A program made the position numbers and the translations under genes. This document shows positions 5,704 through 6,133 of a stretch of DNA of 6,133 nt, one piece after another (the stretch's first letter is position 1; the number at the start of each line of letters is the position of its first letter). Source of the DNA: Chloroflexota bacterium (GTDB lineage: Bacteria; Chloroflexota; Ktedonobacteria; Ktedonobacterales; JACDGC01); the NCBI GenBank assembly GCA_021812265.1, contig JAKAOI010000157.1, positions 1 through 6,133 of the forward strand, in the 5' to 3' direction. The notes below the pieces were generated by a model that saw only the letters and a list, made by a program, of their open reading frames with translations, searched no databases and was not told where the DNA came from.

Positions 5704-5727
5704 GCAAATTTTTCAGCAAATTTTTCA
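5704..5727 (+). repeat. Perfect tandem 12-bp repeat next to the ribosome site
   Basis: GCAAATTTTTCA occurs at 5704-5715 and again at 5716-5727 with no gap or mismatch. The second copy ends 5 bases before AAGGTAAGG, the ribosome site of the gene starting at 5746. Such a repeat could be a double binding site, an AU-rich translation enhancer or a recent slippage duplication. Confidence 0.85.
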
Positions 5728-5745
5728 ATGCAAAGGTAAGGCTCC

Positions 5746-6133
5746 ATGTCTCAAGATATATGTGCGGCAGCCATTGGCTGCATAGACGGCAGAGCAGCAA
5801 TCCCAACACTTCAATTTCTTCAAAACTATCTTCAGGTCGATCATGTCGATTTTATAGCTTCCGTAGATCCGGTTCAGGCATTTTGGCAAAATAAAACGGC
5901 AGAAATTGAAGCAATAAAACGGCAGATCGCAGCTTCACTCAATATGCGCAGAGTAAAAATAATTGCCGTTGTGGCGCATTACAGCGACGACAAAGCCACA
6001 GCGACGCGGGATGAGCATTTTACTATGATATCCGATTGTGTGAGAGAAATTGCGCATTGGAGCCGCGAAGCGCGTGTTTTGGGATTATGGATCAATGAGC
6101 GATGGCAGGCAGAAATAATCATTGATTCGTGGA
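5746..6133 (+). CDS. Beta-carbonic-anhydrase-like protein lacking a zinc cysteine (partial, runs off the window)
   Basis: The frame is open from ATG 5746 to the window edge (129 codons seen). The start is supported by AAGGTAAGG about 6 bases upstream. Seen: AIGCIDGR (9-16), which matches the AISCMDGR zinc-cysteine and Asp-Arg dyad motif of small beta-carbonic-anhydrase-like proteins. VDHVDFI (31-37) and KIIAVVAHYS (71-80) follow, and GLWINERW (113-120) matches the GLWVxENW end of the same family. By eye the segment VAHYSDDKATATRDEH (76-91) aligns without gaps to VGHxDCAGNP....EEH of relatives. His78 is kept, but the cysteine ligand becomes Asp82-region residues and the AGNP stretch is lost. 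Only Cys12 and His78 of the usual Cys-His-Cys zinc set are clear. Carbonic anhydrase activity is therefore doubtful, and a changed metal site or non-catalytic role is possible. Relatives are about this long, so little should be missing. Confidence 0.65.
   Translation, partial: MSQDICAAAIGCIDGRAAIPTLQFLQNYLQVDHVDFIASVDPVQAFWQNKTAEIEAIKRQIAASLNMRRVKIIAVVAHYSDDKATATRDEHFTMISDCVREIAHWSREARVLGLWINERWQAEIIIDSW

Larger units (their letters stand above)
5463..5745 (+). other. Intergenic region between the kinase-like and carbonic-anhydrase-like genes
   Basis: This 283-bp gap holds a probable terminator, a promoter candidate, the second copy of the shared 9-mer and a tandem 12-bp repeat, each listed separately. 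The 70-codon open frame at 5527-5739 has no ribosome site and low-complexity composition and is not considered a gene. Confidence 0.6.

Noticed and set aside
5527..5739. 70-codon plus-strand frame before the carbonic-anhydrase-like gene
   Set aside because: No ribosome site, starts within the terminator region, passes through the tandem repeat and shows no protein-like pattern.

Overview
The window looks like a stretch of chromosome from a Gram-negative bacterium, probably a proteobacterium. The evidence is the gene families (COG2945 and COG0400 type alpha/beta hydrolases, an MOFRL-type glycerate kinase, type I FolE), moderate GC content, short gaps between genes and AAGGA/GAAGAG-type ribosome sites. 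The taxon cannot be fixed from this sequence, so treat the assignment as a guess.

Layout. Bases 1-98 are the right end of an IS200/IS605-type element, with a probable last scrap of tnpB and a hairpin carrying a bulged T followed by TCAA. It abuts the 3' end of the first host gene and supplies that gene's stop codon. Bases 95-4475 hold five genes, all on the minus strand, read from right to left: a COG0400-type carboxylesterase/phospholipase-like hydrolase, a LarE-type sulfur transferase, GTP cyclohydrolase I (folE), a COG2945-type alpha/beta hydrolase and glycerate 2-kinase (gckA). Gaps are 86, 21, 55 and 25 bp, so they are probably one transcription unit. A promoter candidate lies at 4517-4546. 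The unit mixes cofactor chemistry (pterin, nickel-pincer or other sulfur-containing cofactor), two esterase-like enzymes and a glycerate kinase. No single pathway is obvious.

Bases 4476-4730 are a divergent intergenic region with a GC-rich dyad at 4552-4571. To the right, on the plus strand, are two genes that each belong to an enzyme family but lack key catalytic residues. The first (4731-5462) is a soluble histidine-kinase-like protein with Glu in place of the phospho-accepting His and no recognisable ATP-binding boxes. The second (5746 to the window edge) is a beta-carbonic-anhydrase-like protein with the second zinc cysteine region (DCAGNP in relatives) replaced. They are separated by 283 bp with a probable terminator, a promoter candidate and a tandem 12-bp repeat next to the ribosome site. 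Both genes carry the same 9-mer (GCTCAGCGC) starting exactly 58 bp before the ATG. This pair of possible pseudoenzymes with a shared upstream element, and the IS end fused to gckA, are the most unusual parts of the window.
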